Origin: an uncultured Prevotellaceae bacterium
GTDB lineage: Bacteria; Bacteroidota; Bacteroidia; Bacteroidales; Bacteroidaceae
Length of the DNA stretch: 64,000 bases
NCBI GenBank assembly: GCA_946186505.1
Contig: CAMHNI010000009.1
Span: 1 to 64,000 of the forward strand
Direction: 5' to 3'
The first letter of the stretch is position 1. Every line of letters starts with the position of its first letter. The notes under the pieces are model-generated. The model had not been told where the DNA came from. It searched no databases and saw only the letters and a list, made by a program, of their open reading frames with translations. This document shows, piece by piece, positions 63,611 through 64,000 of the stretch. The translations under genes were made by a program, and so were the position numbers.

Positions 63611-64000
63611 TTACTTTAAAATGTCCTCGAATGCGTTGACTAACTCTTCTACTACGAACGGTTGGCCTTTGACCTGGTTGAACTGGAAGGGAACGAAGTT
63701 ATCGACCTTCATGCGCAGGTAGGCGGCGAGCTGACCCATGTTCTGTTCGGCCACTACCACCTTCTTATATTTAGAGAGCACGGCGGCGGTGTTCTTAGGC
63801 AGCGGGTTCAGGTATTTGAAGTGAGCCTGAGCCACCTTGTAGCCCTTCGCACGCAGCTCGTCCATCGCCGAATGCAGGTGTCCGTAGGTAGAGCCGAAGC
63901 CCACGATGAGCAGGTCGGCATCATCGACATCGCCACTGACCTCCAAGTCGGGCACTTCGATATTGGCTATCTTCTGCTGGCGCAGGCGCGTCATCAGGTC
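63611..64000 (-). CDS. korA: 2-oxoacid:ferredoxin oxidoreductase, alpha subunit (partial)
   Basis: The C-terminal about 129 residues of KorA; the gene continues past the right edge. Recognisable parts are LLIVGFGSTYGHLHSAMDEL, AQAHFKYLNPLPKNTAAVLS and KVVVAEQNMGQLAAYLRMKV, the C-terminal transketolase-like domain of pyruvate/2-oxoglutarate:ferredoxin oxidoreductases. It is upstream of korB with a 49-bp spacer, so the two are co-transcribed. Confidence 0.92.
   Translation of the reverse strand, partial: DLMTRLRQQKIANIEVPDLEVSGDVDDADLLIVGFGSTYGHLHSAMDELRAKGYKVAQAHFKYLNPLPKNTAAVLSKYKKVVVAEQNMGQLAAYLRMKVDNFVPFQFNQVKGQPFVVEELVNAFEDILK

Overview
The window reads as a Bacteroidota chromosome of the Prevotella / Bacteroidales type. 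Three things support this: the TAnnTTTG promoter boxes with TTTG about 20 bp upstream, seen before ribF, tRNA-Met, parA, mobC and the thiamine receptor; the Bacteroides-type conjugation genes (TraE, F, G, J, K, M, N, O, P classes); and the outer-membrane receptor, ribosomal-protein and KorAB gene families. No species can be named from sequence alone.

Layout. 1-3.2 kb: an 18-codon piece of glmS that breaks off into unrelated sequence, a Crp/Fnr regulator, an AbiEi/AbiEii-type toxin-antitoxin pair and a shortened fimbrillin-like gene. Two perfect 22-bp inverted repeats with an Fnr-like dyad core bracket the regulator and the TA pair. 3.2-6.3 kb: small mobile-element genes (a DUF6926-like protein, RadC, a phosphoribosyltransferase) set in hairpin-rich noncoding DNA that includes a duplicated 5' leader. 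6.3-15.7 kb: leftward accessory genes of a conjugative element (DnaB-like pseudo-ATPase, zinc-ribbon protein, Toprim protein, ArdC antirestriction protein, DUF3945-type proteins). 15.7-33.3 kb: type IV secretion genes, nearly all leftward and tightly overlapping. 33.3-37.1 kb: ParA, a probable ribbon-helix-helix partner, relaxase and relaxosome protein. 37.1-40 kb: candidate oriT, a 40-unit octamer array, six iterons and a Rep_3-type initiator. The element therefore carries both conjugation and plasmid-type replication and partition functions. No integrase was recognised in the window.

From 40.36 kb rightward the content is ordinary chromosome: tRNA-Met(CAU), ribF, a CPBP protease, a DEAD-box helicase, DUF554, a TPP-riboswitch-controlled thiamine receptor with a PnuC-type transporter, a large outer-membrane barrel with a one-component membrane sensor, the rplM-rpsI-rpsB-tsf operon, a nucleotidyltransferase-aminotransferase fusion with an opine-dehydrogenase-like enzyme, murI, a Skp/OmpH-like protein, a vWA lipoprotein, and korB with partial korA.

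The most unusual signals are these: (1) arrays of degenerate octamers, strictly phased at 8 bp, at three sites in the element (beside rep, between mobC and the relaxase gene, and between traM and traN), proposed here as binding sites for the ParA/DUF3408 pair; (2) a small domain repeated five times across three accessory proteins, and a shared C-terminal G-[LM]-K-L tetrapeptide on three proteins; (3) a DnaB-fold protein with a destroyed Walker A motif; (4) a duplicated leader hairpin whose apical stems differ in sequence but keep pairing. All functional readings are inferences from sequence reading without database searches.
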